Assembly (NCBI GenBank): GCA_004557855.1
Contig: SFFJ01000004.1
Span: forward strand, 1 to 64,000
Source of the DNA: Oscillospiraceae bacterium
GTDB taxonomy: Bacteria > Bacillota > Clostridia > Oscillospirales > Ruminococcaceae
Reading direction: 5' to 3'
DNA: 64,000 bases
Below are positions 1-7,941 of the stretch, piece after piece. Position 1 is the first letter of the stretch; each line of letters begins with the position of its first letter. The notes beneath the pieces were generated by a model. The model was not told the DNA's origin. It saw only the letters and a list, made by a program, of their open reading frames with translations, and ran no database searches. The position numbers were made by a program, and so were the translations under genes.

Positions 1-267
1 GGTCAATATTTTCCCTAAGTGGTCATGGTTGGTCTGTTCAAGCTGATTTTCAATGAGCACGACTTTCCCTGTGATCTCATCTCTGCATAGAATATCGCAG
101 CGATAACTACCAACAAGCCTTTCTGTTTCAATATCCGTTAGTGACAAGTTAAGTACATTCCCAAGTTCTTGAATGTTCTCTTCCGCAGCAAGCCACTTTG
201 AAAAATCATATTGTTCATGCGGCCAGACTTTTCTTATATCGACCTCGTGCAGTTTTCCAAGTTTCAT
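1..267 (-). CDS. DUF4268-type (PD-(D/E)XK-like) protein, 3' part beyond window
   Basis: The N-terminal 89 residues of a protein that runs off the left edge. It begins MKLGKLHEVDIRKVWPHE and contains VVLIENQLEQTNHDHLGK, a segment I recognise from DUF4268-domain proteins related to restriction-like PD-(D/E)XK nucleases; the ENQ strand would carry the acidic catalytic core. The start is ATG 267 with a good GGAGG upstream. It lies 22 nt behind the macro-domain gene on the same strand, so the two are probably co-transcribed. Its base composition is clearly AT-richer than the rest of the window, which suggests recent acquisition. A role in defence or DNA repair is only inferred. Confidence 0.7.
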   Translation of the reverse strand, partial: MKLGKLHEVDIRKVWPHEQYDFSKWLAAEENIQELGNVLNLSLTDIETERLVGSYRCDILCRDEITGKVVLIENQLEQTNHDHLGKILT

Positions 268-289
268 TTTTCTTTTCCTCCCTTCACGT

Positions 290-1279
290 CTATGCCCCCA
301 GCAGGCTCTGGTCAAAGGCGAACAGCGCCTCGTTGATCCTGAAAATATCGTAGTCCCGCCGTGTGATGAAATACTCGATGATGACATCGAACTTGCTGCT
401 GGGGCCCAGGGCGTAGCCCGCCCGGGCGATGAGGTCCCGGGTCTCATCCAGATTCAATTCCAGCGCAATGGCGAAGGCCACCGCCGTGGGCTTGGAGGGC
501 TTGTAGTCCGGGTTGTTGCGGATCTTCGAAAACAGCTTGCGGTCCACATTGGCCTTTTTGTAGACCTCGGCGTCCTTTTTGCCGCTGCGGTCGATGAGCT
601 TTAGCAGCGTCTCCGAAAATCCGGCGTCCAGATGCGCCAGCGCCTCGTCCAGCCCGGAGGCCGCCATGGGCGCATCCTCGCAAGCGGTCAGCATCCGGCT
701 TTCGGCGACGTCCTTCCGGCGTGCCCGCTCCCGCCGGAGGTTGGTGTGGGTGTCCATATAGTGGTCGTCGATGTAGGCGGCGATGTCCGCAAACAGCTTA
801 TTGCCGATCTGATACGCTGCACGGTCGAAAATGACGATGTACACCGTCATGTCGTTTTCCGCCAAAAATTCGCTGATGGTGTCCACCGCCACCCGGAGCG
901 CCTGATCCTTGGGATAGCCGAAGACGCCGGAGGAGATCAGCGGGAAGGCGACCGTTTCGCAGCCGTGCTCCTTCGCCAGCGCAAGACTTGAGCGATAGCA
1001 GGAGGCAAGTTGCTCCCGTTCGCCGTACTTACCGCCGTTCCACACGGGGCCGACGGTGTGGATCACATATCTGCACGGCAGGCGGTACGCACCGGTGAGC
1101 TTGGCTTCGCCGGTCCGGCAGCCGCCCAGCGTCCGGCACTCCCGGAGAAGCTCCGGCCCCGCCGCCCGGTGGATGCAGCCGTCCACGCCGTCCCCGCCCA
1201 GCAGGGATTCCTTGGCCGCATTGACAATGGCATCCACGCTCATTTTCGTAATGTCGTTACGAACGATGATAAGGGGCAT
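290..1279 (-). CDS. macro-domain ADP-ribose hydrolase with C-terminal helical domain
   Basis: The N-terminal half (about residues 1-150) is a macro domain: NDITKMSVDAIVNAAKESL followed by GGDGVDGCIHRAAG is the ADP-ribose-binding signature, and GCRTGEAKLTGAYRLPCRYVI follows in the expected order split over the next strand. Such proteins remove ADP-ribose from proteins or hydrolyse O-acetyl-ADP-ribose. The C-terminal half (about 185-329) contains a helix-rich, HTH-like segment (RKLFSKIRNNPDYKPSKPT) also found in Firmicutes fused to other enzymes. I prefer ATG 1279 over the in-frame GTG 1288 because AAGGAGG sits 8 nt before the ATG and overlaps the GTG. It precedes the DUF4268 gene in one transcript. 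Confidence 0.85.
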   Translation of the reverse strand: MPLIIVRNDITKMSVDAIVNAAKESLLGGDGVDGCIHRAAGPELLRECRTLGGCRTGEAKLTGAYRLPCRYVIHTVGPVWNGGKYGEREQLASCYRSSLALAKEHGCETVAFPLISSGVFGYPKDQALRVAVDTISEFLAENDMTVYIVIFDRAAYQIGNKLFADIAAYIDDHYMDTHTNLRRERARRKDVAESRMLTACEDAPMAASGLDEALAHLDAGFSETLLKLIDRSGKKDAEVYKKANVDRKLFSKIRNNPDYKPSKPTAVAFAIALELNLDETRDLIARAGYALGPSSKFDVIIEYFITRRDYDIFRINEALFAFDQSLLGA

Positions 1280-1313
1280 GATACCCACCTCCTTACAATC
1301 ACTGTTTGAAACT

Positions 1314-1342
1314 ATTGTATCAAAACAGAATTACTTTCACAA
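1314..1342 (-). promoter_or_regulatory. promoter of macro-domain gene
   Basis: Minus-strand -35 TTGTGA and -10 TACAAT with 17 nt spacing, ending about 35 nt before the start codon. Confidence 0.6.
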
Positions 1343-1406
1343 TGGGCAAATCGTTACAGGCCGCTTTCGGTATCCGAGGGGGGTGGGACGACCCCCAAAA
1401 TGAAAG

Positions 1407-1445
1407 CAGAGCGTTTCGACTGCCTGCCGGAACGCTCTGTTTTTC
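1407..1445. terminator. hairpin terminator between riboflavin kinase and macro genes
   Basis: Inverted repeat CAGAGCGTT / AACGCTCTG with a 15-nt loop. T-rich on both sides (TTTTT on plus, TTTCATTTT on minus); it probably ends the ribU-riboflavin kinase transcript. Confidence 0.6.
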
Positions 1446-1545
1446 GCATGTGCAGCTGCACTTGCTCTTATTATGCTTGGACCGAGAGAAGGATAAAGTC
1501 TTGCTTCGCCGCCGGGCCGCCGCCCGGCCGGGAGTCTGTGCAGGG

Positions 1546-1959
1546 TCACGGGTTCTCCGATGCCGGCGTTTCCTTTTCGCCCAGCAGCAGGGCACGGGCC
1601 TCATCGGCATTTTTGGCGATGGCCTGCCGCAGCGCCTCCACATTGGGGAACCGCTGCTCCGGGCGGAGGAAGTGACAAAGCGTCACGGTCAGCTCCTGCC
1701 CGTACAGGTCGCCGGAAAAATCGAGGAGATAGCTTTCCACCCACAGGGCGCCGGCCTCCTCCACGGTGGGGCGGACGCCGAGATTGGTGACGGCGGCATG
1801 GCGGGAGCCATCCGGCAGAGTGACCCACGCCGCATAAACGCCGAAGGCAGGTACCCGTTCGCCGGGGGTGACAACGATATTGGCGGTGGGAAAGCCGAGG
1901 GTGTGGCCGAGATGGTGTCCCGCGATGACACGGCCGGTAAAGGAGAACTGTTCTTTCAT
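1546..1959 (-). CDS. stand-alone riboflavin kinase
   Basis: 137 residues corresponding only to the flavokinase half of bifunctional RibF (usually about 300 residues); the FAD synthetase (nucleotidyltransferase) domain is absent. The signature GHHLGHTLGFPTANI lies at residues 14-28 and GVYAAWVTL follows. It should phosphorylate riboflavin to FMN in the cytoplasm. The start ATG lies 4 nt after the ribU stop codon with only a weak Shine-Dalgarno site, which suggests translational coupling. Pairing it with the riboflavin transporter would trap imported vitamin as FMN. A complete ribF would be needed elsewhere for FAD. Confidence 0.88.
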   Translation of the reverse strand: MKEQFSFTGRVIAGHHLGHTLGFPTANIVVTPGERVPAFGVYAAWVTLPDGSRHAAVTNLGVRPTVEEAGALWVESYLLDFSGDLYGQELTVTLCHFLRPEQRFPNVEALRQAIAKNADEARALLLGEKETPASENP

Positions 1960-1963
1960 AAAA

Positions 1964-2509
1964 TCACCGATGCAGAAGCGGCGAAACGCTTTTGTAGACG
2001 AGGAAGGTCACAACGGCGTTGATGCCGGCTTTGATGAGATTGAAGGGCAGGATGATTGGCAGCAGGATGCCGCGGATGGCCTCCACCGGCATACCGGTAA
2101 AGATGGGGGTGATGATGAGGTTGGCGGGCATCATGATGAGCCCCCACGCCACGACGCCGCAAAGCAGTGCGATCAGTGCGCTCTTTTTGGTCTTATGCTT
2201 TTGATAGAGGAAGCCTGCGACCAGCACAAAGGTGCCGGTGGCGATGATGTGCATGATGATGCCGTAGATCCCGCTGGAGGCGCTGACGGTAAGCCCCTGC
2301 ACCACCGCAACGACGATGGTGGTCATCAGGCCGTACCACGGGCCGAAGGCGAAGGTGGCGATCATGATGGGGATATCGGCGGGGTCGTATTCCAAAAACT
2401 TGGCGGTGGGGAAGATGGGGAAGTGGATAAAGAATACGAGCACGATGGAGAGGGCGGCCAGCAGGCCGAGCTTGGCCAGACGGCCGAGTTTGGGATTGGT
2501 GTTTGACAT
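1964..2509 (-). CDS. ribU: ECF transporter riboflavin S component RibU
   Basis: 181-residue hydrophobic protein with about six membrane segments. It has the typical S-component order: KLGLLAALSIVLVFFIHFPI, then a loop FLEYDPADIPIMIATFAFGPWYG near residue 55 (split here only for description), which is the conserved RibU substrate region. It binds riboflavin and works with a shared EcfAA'T energising module not present in this window. The start MSNTNPK at 2509 has AGGAG about 9 nt upstream; the longer open frame would run into the riboswitch. Expression is controlled by the FMN riboswitch directly upstream. Confidence 0.92.
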   Translation of the reverse strand: MSNTNPKLGRLAKLGLLAALSIVLVFFIHFPIFPTAKFLEYDPADIPIMIATFAFGPWYGLMTTIVVAVVQGLTVSASSGIYGIIMHIIATGTFVLVAGFLYQKHKTKKSALIALLCGVVAWGLIMMPANLIITPIFTGMPVEAIRGILLPIILPFNLIKAGINAVVTFLVYKSVSPLLHR

Positions 2510-2550
2510 GGGTTTCTGCTCCTTTTTTTGATTTGCAGATGTTTCATCGC

Positions 2551-2743
2551 AAAACAAAAGCGCCCGGCACGGCAAAAAGCCGCAGCGGGGCGCCGAACAC
2601 GCAAAAAAGCGCTGTTTCTTCCATCCGGACTGTAACCGTCGGTGAGGGAATTGCACCCTCTCGGCAGCGCCGTGGCGCTGTTCGCGGACTGGGGAGCCGA
2701 TGGGCTCCGTCACCGCCGGTGGGGAATTGCACCCCGCCCCGAA
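2551..2743 (-). promoter_or_regulatory. FMN riboswitch (RFN element) with terminator platform
   Basis: Read on the minus strand, the aptamer (about 2743-2613) contains all RFN landmarks: GGGGTGCAATTCCCCACCGG, AGTCCGCGA, GGGTGCAATTCCCTCACCG and AGTCCGGATGG in the right order. It is followed at 2594-2551 by a GC-rich hairpin (GCGCC... / ...GGGCGC) and a TTTTGTTTT tract. With FMN bound, transcription should stop before ribU. Confidence 0.95.
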
Positions 2744-2756
2744 ACATCTTGACACC

Positions 2757-2784
2757 ATTATATTCCCTTTTGGGCGGTTGTCAA
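2757..2784 (-). promoter_or_regulatory. promoter of FMN riboswitch-ribU
   Basis: Perfect hexamers TTGACA and TATAAT on the minus strand, 16 nt apart, just upstream of the RFN aptamer. Confidence 0.85.
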
Positions 2785-2814
2785 TAGGGAAGCCGGGGGA
2801 TGGTCAAATTTTTA

Positions 2815-3345
2815 TCATTCCGCCGTGGCAGGGGGTGGGCTCTTTTCCCATTCTGCCATGGCCAGTGCCAGCGCGCGGTTTTTGAGGGTCGGGTCGTCGG
2901 TCACCTCGGCCAGCACCTCGAGCTCCGGCGGGAGGGCGATGGGCTCATCGGGGGCGGAAAGCTCCACCTCCAGTATCGCTTCGTTTTCCCAAAAGGGGTA
3001 GCAGTCGATCTCGATGGTGTGGCCGCCGTAGGGGAACGACCAGCGCACCTTATAAAGCGGCGGGGTGCCGGGCAGCATTTCGGGCAGCAGCGCCTCGTAT
3101 TCCTCCGGGGTGATCTCCTTTTCCAGCTCGGTGCGGACGGCCCCGGCGGCTTCGGTTTTCTCGGTGAGGGTGCAGCGTACCTCGCCGGTCAAGGCATCGG
3201 TGGCTTGGCGCACCCGGCGCTCCCAGCCCTCACGGGCGGTGAGGTAGCACTGCACCAGACCGGTGGCCCGGACATTTTCCAGGCTTTGCAGCCAGCTTTT
3301 GGGAGGCATTTTGATGCGGAATTTGCGCTCGATCTCCAGCGGCAT
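2815..3345 (-). CDS. CYTH-domain phosphatase/cyclase-like protein
   Basis: 176 residues beginning MPLEIERKFRIK, the ExExK metal- and triphosphate-binding signature of the CYTH superfamily (CyaB adenylate cyclase, thiamine triphosphatase, inorganic triphosphatase). Further tunnel residues are visible: RVRQ near 44, RCTLTEK near 57, RTELEKEI near 71, and EIDCYPFWE...LEVEL near 110-128. Bacterial single-domain members are usually tripolyphosphatases, so a soluble triphosphatase is the safest call; the physiological substrate cannot be read from sequence. It is monocistronic with its own promoter. The start has GAGGTG 5 nt upstream. Confidence 0.85.
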   Translation of the reverse strand: MPLEIERKFRIKMPPKSWLQSLENVRATGLVQCYLTAREGWERRVRQATDALTGEVRCTLTEKTEAAGAVRTELEKEITPEEYEALLPEMLPGTPPLYKVRWSFPYGGHTIEIDCYPFWENEAILEVELSAPDEPIALPPELEVLAEVTDDPTLKNRALALAMAEWEKSPPPATAE

Positions 3346-3368
3346 GGGGTCACCTCATTTCTGCTTTG

Positions 3369-3397
3369 ATGATAGCACATCGGCGGGGAGGGTGCAA
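3369..3397 (-). promoter_or_regulatory. promoter of CYTH gene
   Basis: Minus-strand TTGCAC and TATCAT separated by 17 nt, directly upstream of the CYTH start. Confidence 0.6.
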
Positions 3398-3410
3398 GGT
3401 GGGGAGAGCT

Positions 3411-3530
3411 TGTGCAGGGGGAGGGCCGCAGGCCCGGCGGTGCTGCGCACCGCCGAAACGGGCGAAGCCCATTTGCCCGCCGCGAAGCGGCGGGCGGCCT
3501 GCGGCCCTGTTCCTGCGGCCTGCAGGGGGT
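3411..3530. repeat. GC-rich multi-hairpin intergenic element, copy 1
   Basis: Outer arms TGCAGGGGG and GGGCCGCAGGCC / GGCCTGCGGCCC enclose inner palindromes (CGGCGGTGC/GCACCGCCG, CCCGCCG/CGGCGGG). It lies downstream of the TRAP permease gene. Confidence 0.75.
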
Positions 3531-3536
3531 AAAAAA

Positions 3537-3563
3537 GGAGCAGCCCCCGCAGGGACTGCCCCA
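3537..3563 (-). terminator. terminator of TRAP operon
   Basis: Minus-strand stem GGGGCAGTCCC / GGGGGCTGCTCC followed by TTTTTT, 13 nt after the permease stop codon. Confidence 0.8.
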
Positions 3564-3575
3564 TTGATGCGAATG

Positions 3576-5669
3576 TCAGGATGCCGTAACGGCTTTGCGC
3601 TTGCGGCCCTGCAGCAGCTGGCACGCAACCGGGATGCCGATGAGCAGAAGCCCGATGAGGTCGCTGACGGGGCTGGGGTCGATGAGGAAGACGCCGCCGG
3701 CCAGCAGCATGATGCGCATAAACCACGGGATGGGGGCATGGGCGTGGCCGGTCATGCCCATGGCGATGCCCGCCATACCGATGACCGAGGTGACCATAAT
3801 GGCGATGAGCGCCCAGACGCTCTCCACATCAATGAACAGAAGACTGGGATTGAGGGCAAAGATATAGGGGATGATAAAGGCGCCGATGGCGAGCTTGGTG
3901 GCGGCCACGCCGGTCTTGAGGGGATTGGAGTGGGCGATGGCGCTGCCGGCATAGGCGGCCAGCGCAACCGGCGGGGTGATATCCGCAACGATGCCGAAAT
4001 AAAACACGAACATATGCGCCGCCAGGGTGGGCAGCCCCATTTTGATGAGGATGGGGGCGGTGATGGTGGCCATGATGACGTAGTTTGCGGTGGTGGGTAC
4101 GCCCATACCCAGCACGATGCAGGCGGCCATGGTGCAGAACAGCGCAAGGAAGACACTCTTTTGGGCGAGGGGAACGATAACGGCCACCAGCGTGGTGCCC
4201 AGTGCCGTCATGGAGACCACACCGGAGATGATGCCGGCCATGGCGCAGGCCACCGCAACCCCGATGGAGCTGCCGGCGCCGCCCTGCAGACCCTCCGCGA
4301 CGAGGCGGGGGGAGAGGATGGCGGAACGGGTAAGGAAGCTGCACAGGACGGCGACCACCATCGAAACAAAGACAGCGGTACCGGTATCGATTTTGATGAC
4401 CTGCCACAGAACGACGAGGACGGCCAGCGGGATGAGCGGCAGCCCGACGGAGCGCAGAAGATCCCGCTTATCCCGGCCGATCAGGCTGATGATAAGGGCG
4501 AACAGGATGGCAAAGCAGGCGGACATCCCGGCGGTGTAGTAGTTCATGCAGATGACGAGGATGACGACCGGAATGAGCAGATAGCCGCTTTTTGCCAGCA
4601 GGCGGAAGAAGTGGGGGATGGAGTCCTTGGGCAGGCCCTTGAGCCCCAGCCGCTTGCCCTCAAAATGCACCATAAGGAAGATGCCGGTGAAATACAGAGC
4701 GGCGGGCAGGATGGCGGCAACGACGATGGAAGCATAGGGGATGCCGGTGATCTCCGCCATAAGGAAGGCGGCGGCGCCCATGATGGGCGGCATGATCTGA
4801 CCGCCGGTGGAAGCGGCGGCCTCCACCGCTGCGGCAAATTCCGGCTTATAGCCCACCTTTTTCATGGTGGGGATGGTGATGCTGCCGCTGCCGACGGTAT
4901 TGGCGACGGACGAGCCGGAATACATCCCCTCCAAAGCGCTGGAGATAACGGCAACCTTGGCGGGGCCGCCCACGCTGGCGCCCGCGATGGAGTTTGCCAG
5001 ATCCACGAAGAAGGTGCCGATGCCGGTCTTTTCGAGGAAGGAGCCGAGGATGATAAACAGCACGATAAAGGAAGCGCAGACGGTGATGGGGGAGGAGAAG
5101 ATGCCGCAATTGAGGTTATAGAACAGGTTGTAGATGAGATTGCGCAGGGCGGTCTTTGGGTTATTATTGGTGAGCCACCACGCCCCGTAGACGGTGAACA
5201 GCCCCACCACCACAATCAGCGGAATCCCGGTGGAACGGCGGCACAGCTCCACCAGCAGCAGGATGCCGATGATGCCGATGATGATCTGGGTGGTGCCGAT
5301 GCGGTTTGCCATCTGGATGATCTTTTTTTGCATGACGGCATAGTAGAAAAAGACGATGAGCGAGGCGAACGCCAGCAGGACATCATACCACGGGAAGTAG
5401 TTATCCCGCAGGGCGTCCCGCTTGCTGGCGGGGTATTTCAGGTAGCCGACAAACAGCGTCATGCCCACAAAAACGGGCAGGCGGGTGTATTGCGTCGCAC
5501 CGGAAACGACCAGCGCCATCACGATCATGGTGACGGAATAGAGGACGAACAGCACCGTCATGGCGGTTTTCCAGCCGCCGGTCAGGCTGCGGCTTTTGCT
5601 GTCACGGTCCAGCTCCTGCAAAAGCTTTGCGGGGTCGGTCTCATCGGTGTGGTGATGCAGATGGTTCAT
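3576..5669 (-). CDS. TRAP transporter fused permease (TAXI type)
   Basis: 697-residue polytopic membrane protein joining the small (4 TM, DctQ-like) and large (12 TM, DctM-like) TRAP permease subunits, the arrangement typical of TAXI-TRAP systems. The large-subunit signatures include GGPAKVAVISSALEGMYSG, GGQIMPPIMGAAAF and GMGVPTTANYVI. It would use a sodium or proton gradient to import an organic acid delivered by the TAXI binding lipoprotein encoded just upstream. About 60 N-terminal residues are cytosolic and charged. The gap to the binding-protein gene is 151 nt and no separate promoter is evident, so one transcript is likely. The substrate is unknown. Confidence 0.93.
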   Translation of the reverse strand: MNHLHHHTDETDPAKLLQELDRDSKSRSLTGGWKTAMTVLFVLYSVTMIVMALVVSGATQYTRLPVFVGMTLFVGYLKYPASKRDALRDNYFPWYDVLLAFASLIVFFYYAVMQKKIIQMANRIGTTQIIIGIIGILLLVELCRRSTGIPLIVVVGLFTVYGAWWLTNNNPKTALRNLIYNLFYNLNCGIFSSPITVCASFIVLFIILGSFLEKTGIGTFFVDLANSIAGASVGGPAKVAVISSALEGMYSGSSVANTVGSGSITIPTMKKVGYKPEFAAAVEAAASTGGQIMPPIMGAAAFLMAEITGIPYASIVVAAILPAALYFTGIFLMVHFEGKRLGLKGLPKDSIPHFFRLLAKSGYLLIPVVILVICMNYYTAGMSACFAILFALIISLIGRDKRDLLRSVGLPLIPLAVLVVLWQVIKIDTGTAVFVSMVVAVLCSFLTRSAILSPRLVAEGLQGGAGSSIGVAVACAMAGIISGVVSMTALGTTLVAVIVPLAQKSVFLALFCTMAACIVLGMGVPTTANYVIMATITAPILIKMGLPTLAAHMFVFYFGIVADITPPVALAAYAGSAIAHSNPLKTGVAATKLAIGAFIIPYIFALNPSLLFIDVESVWALIAIMVTSVIGMAGIAMGMTGHAHAPIPWFMRIMLLAGGVFLIDPSPVSDLIGLLLIGIPVACQLLQGRKRKAVTAS

Positions 5670-5820
5670 AGGGCAGCATCCTTTCTTGGGGGAATGGGGT
5701 TCACCGGGTCACAAAGGGGCGTCGGGGGCGGCACTGCTTTGTCGCCCGGCAAAATGGGGAAAGCCGCGGCGGGAGGATGGCGCTCTCCCGCCGCAGGCAA
5801 AGGGGGGTGATGGGAAACGA

Positions 5821-6852
5821 TCAGCCGACCGAAAGACCCATTTCGGTGTAATACCGGGCGGCACCGGCGTGCAGCGGCACGTTGCCGATGGTAACAAAGG
5901 CATTGTTGATATCCATACCGGAGCCGACGGCGTGCGCCTTGGCGATCTCGTCCTTGTTCTCCCACAGGGCCTTGGTCATATTGTAGACCTGATCCTCGGA
6001 GAGGGAATTGGAGACGATGTAGGTGGCGGTCACACCGATGGTGGTGATGGGGGCATCGGCGGGGATGCAGTCGTACTGGTCGTGGGTGACGGCCATCTTG
6101 GCATAAACGGCGTAGTCGCCGACCTTGTTATCGGCAATAAAGGCATCCATGACGGCATCATCCAGCCCCAGCAGGTAGATGCTCATGGCGGTTTGCAGCT
6201 CGGTGATGGCGGTGGTGGGCGCGCCGGAGGTGAAGAAGAATACATCCAGCTTGCCGTCCTTCATGGCGTCGGCGCTGCTGCCTGCGGAAAGGTTCTGGGC
6301 GGTGATGTCATCGAGGGAAACGCCGTAGGCGGCCAGCAGGGCTTTGGCGTTGGCCTCGGTGCCGGAGCCGGCATCGCCGATGGAAACGCGCAGACCCTTG
6401 ACATCGGCCAGCGTTTTAACGGTGTCCTTCAGGTCGCCCCGCACAACGATCTGCATGACCTCGGAGTAGACCTCGCCCAGCACCGAGAAGGAGGTGATGG
6501 CGGAGGGGAAATTGAAGTCATCCAGCTTATTGTAGGCTTTGATCATGGTATCGTTCTGCACGATGGCCATATTGTAGTCGCCGTCCTCGATGCCGTTGAT
6601 ATTGGCGACCGAGCCGCCGGTGGAGATGACATTATAGCTGTAACCGGTGGCCTCGCCCAAAATCATGCCGACGGCATTGGTGTAGGCGTAGTAGGTGCCG
6701 GCGGTGCCGCCGGTGCCCACGGTGAGGGAAACGGGGGTATCGGTATCGGTGCCGGGGGTGGGGGTGGGGGTGGGGGTGTCATTGCCGCCGCCGCAGGCTA
6801 CGCAGCACAGCAGCATCATGGCGGCCATCAGGATCGCAAAGAGTTTTTTCAT
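5821..6852 (-). CDS. TAXI family TRAP solute-binding lipoprotein
   Basis: 343 residues. A type II signal peptide ends in LLCCVAC with the lipidated Cys at 20, then a threonine/proline linker (TPTPTPTPGTDTDT). The mature part begins SLTVGTGGTAGTYYAYTNAVG, typical of TAXI (TRAP-associated extracytoplasmic immunogenic) proteins, and continues with NDTMIKAYN, RVSIGDAGSGTEANAKALL and FFTSGAPTTAI. It captures the substrate outside the membrane for the fused permease. GGAG precedes the ATG. The ligand cannot be inferred; related proteins bind dicarboxylates or amino acids such as glutamate. Confidence 0.93.
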   Translation of the reverse strand: MKKLFAILMAAMMLLCCVACGGGNDTPTPTPTPGTDTDTPVSLTVGTGGTAGTYYAYTNAVGMILGEATGYSYNVISTGGSVANINGIEDGDYNMAIVQNDTMIKAYNKLDDFNFPSAITSFSVLGEVYSEVMQIVVRGDLKDTVKTLADVKGLRVSIGDAGSGTEANAKALLAAYGVSLDDITAQNLSAGSSADAMKDGKLDVFFFTSGAPTTAITELQTAMSIYLLGLDDAVMDAFIADNKVGDYAVYAKMAVTHDQYDCIPADAPITTIGVTATYIVSNSLSEDQVYNMTKALWENKDEIAKAHAVGSGMDINNAFVTIGNVPLHAGAARYYTEMGLSVG

Positions 6853-6907
6853 GGTGGGTTCTCCTTATCAGATTACTTTTTAACGGGTTGTTCGGACTAT
6901 GGTTGTT

Positions 6908-6935
6908 ATTATAGCATCCCGAAAGGAAATTGCAA
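6908..6935 (-). promoter_or_regulatory. promoter of TAXI-TRAP operon
   Basis: Minus-strand TTGCAA and TATAAT separated by 16 nt. Confidence 0.7.
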
Positions 6936-7095
6936 CCCCATTTTGCAGGATTTTTTTATTTTCATTCATTTTAACAAGGAAACGGGGAGAAATAGGCGCT
7001 GTTTTGGAATGGAAATGCAGGAGAATTGATTTTTCCTGCATTTTTGGATAAAGAGAGAGGGACGGTGCAGGAGTTCCTGCAAAATGCGGAGGTGC

Positions 7096-7125
7096 TTGCC
7101 AGCGGCCCCTGCCCCGTGGTAGAAT
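7096..7125 (+). promoter_or_regulatory. promoter of yfbR
   Basis: TTGCCA and TAGAAT separated by 18 nt, 65 nt before the start codon. Confidence 0.55.
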
Positions 7126-7189
7126 AGCAGGAGAAGCGGCGCGGCCGTATGCCGGCGGCCCGCAGTAATTTGCCAAGGAGAGAAAAGCC

Positions 7190-7756
7190 ATGCTGAATAC
7201 GTTTTATGCCCTGCTGGGACGGATGAAGTATATCGACCGCTGGTGCCTTATGCGGTCCTCCCGGCCGGAGAACCTGTGCGAGCACACGCTGGAGACGGCC
7301 TATATCGCCCATGCGCTGGTGCTGCTGAACCGGCAGCGGGGCGGCCAGCTGGAGCCGGAAAAGGCGGTGCTGTACGCCCTGTACCACGACTGCACCGAGA
7401 TCCTGACCGGCGATATGCCCACCCCCGTAAAATACAAAAACGAGAGCATCAAAACGGCATATAAGGCGGTGGAAAAGGAGGCGCAGAGCGCATTGCTTTC
7501 CCGGCTGCCGGTGCCGATGGCGGAGGAGATGGCGCCGTGGTTCACCCCGACGGAGGAATACCGGCCCTTTATCAAGGCGGCGGATAAGATCTCGGCACTG
7601 ATCAAATGCACCGAGGAGCGCCGGGCGGGCAACCACGAATTTGACCGCGCCTACGATACCCTGCTGCAGGCCATCCACGAGCTGGCACTGCCGGAGGCGG
7701 AGCAGTTCCTGCTGCAGTTCCTGCCCTCCTTCGGCATGACGCTGGACGACCTGTAA
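7190..7756 (+). CDS. yfbR: YfbR-like 5'-deoxynucleotidase (HD domain)
   Basis: 188 residues with the HD-domain metal site in YfbR order: H32 (LCEHTLETAYIAH), H66-D67 with E70 and D75 (YHDCTEILTGDMPTPVKY) and D132 (KAADKISAL). These match the divalent-metal and catalytic residues known for E. coli YfbR, which hydrolyses dNMPs to deoxynucleosides. It is a cytoplasmic, single-gene transcription unit. The start ATG has AAGGAG 9 nt upstream. It is likely a housekeeping enzyme of deoxynucleotide balance; tdk for salvage lies elsewhere in the window. Confidence 0.93.
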   Translation: MLNTFYALLGRMKYIDRWCLMRSSRPENLCEHTLETAYIAHALVLLNRQRGGQLEPEKAVLYALYHDCTEILTGDMPTPVKYKNESIKTAYKAVEKEAQSALLSRLPVPMAEEMAPWFTPTEEYRPFIKAADKISALIKCTEERRAGNHEFDRAYDTLLQAIHELALPEAEQFLLQFLPSFGMTLDDL

Positions 7757-7762
7757 CACCCC

Positions 7763-7880
7763 GTGCAGGGGGCGGGACAGAGGGCCGCAGGCAAACCGTC
7801 CTCCGGACGGTTTCGGCGGGCTGCGCCCGCCGGCCCCGGCGCAGCCGGGGCGCCTGCGGCCCCCTGCCCCCCGCCGGCCG
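7763..7880. repeat. GC-rich multi-hairpin intergenic element, copy 2
   Basis: GTGCAGGGGGCGGG and AGGGCCGCAGGC arms on the left and GCCTGCGGCCCC on the right enclose ACCGTCC/GGACGGT, GGCGGGC/GCCCGCC and CCCCGGC/GCCGGGG palindromes. It sits between the yfbR stop and a terminator. Confidence 0.75.
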
Positions 7881-7894
7881 GGCGGCAGGACAAA

Positions 7895-7926
7895 AGAAAA
7901 GCTCCCCCGCAGGGGAGCTTTTTTGA
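7895..7926. terminator. bidirectional terminator
   Basis: AAGCTCCCC / GGGGAGCTT with TTTTTT on plus and TTTTCTTTT on minus. It serves convergent yfbR and the 5'-nucleotidase gene. Confidence 0.9.
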
Positions 7927-7941
7927 TGCTGTGGGGAAGAA

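Larger units (their letters stand above)
6853..7189. other. divergent intergenic region
   Basis: Holds the promoter of the TAXI-TRAP operon (minus) and that of yfbR (plus). No repeat element, riboswitch or further gene was recognised here. Confidence 0.6.

Noticed and set aside
3366..5810. Long open frame on plus strand antisense to the TRAP permease gene
   Set aside because: Low-complexity His/Gly/Asp-rich translation created by GC-rich codons of the real gene; no Shine-Dalgarno site.
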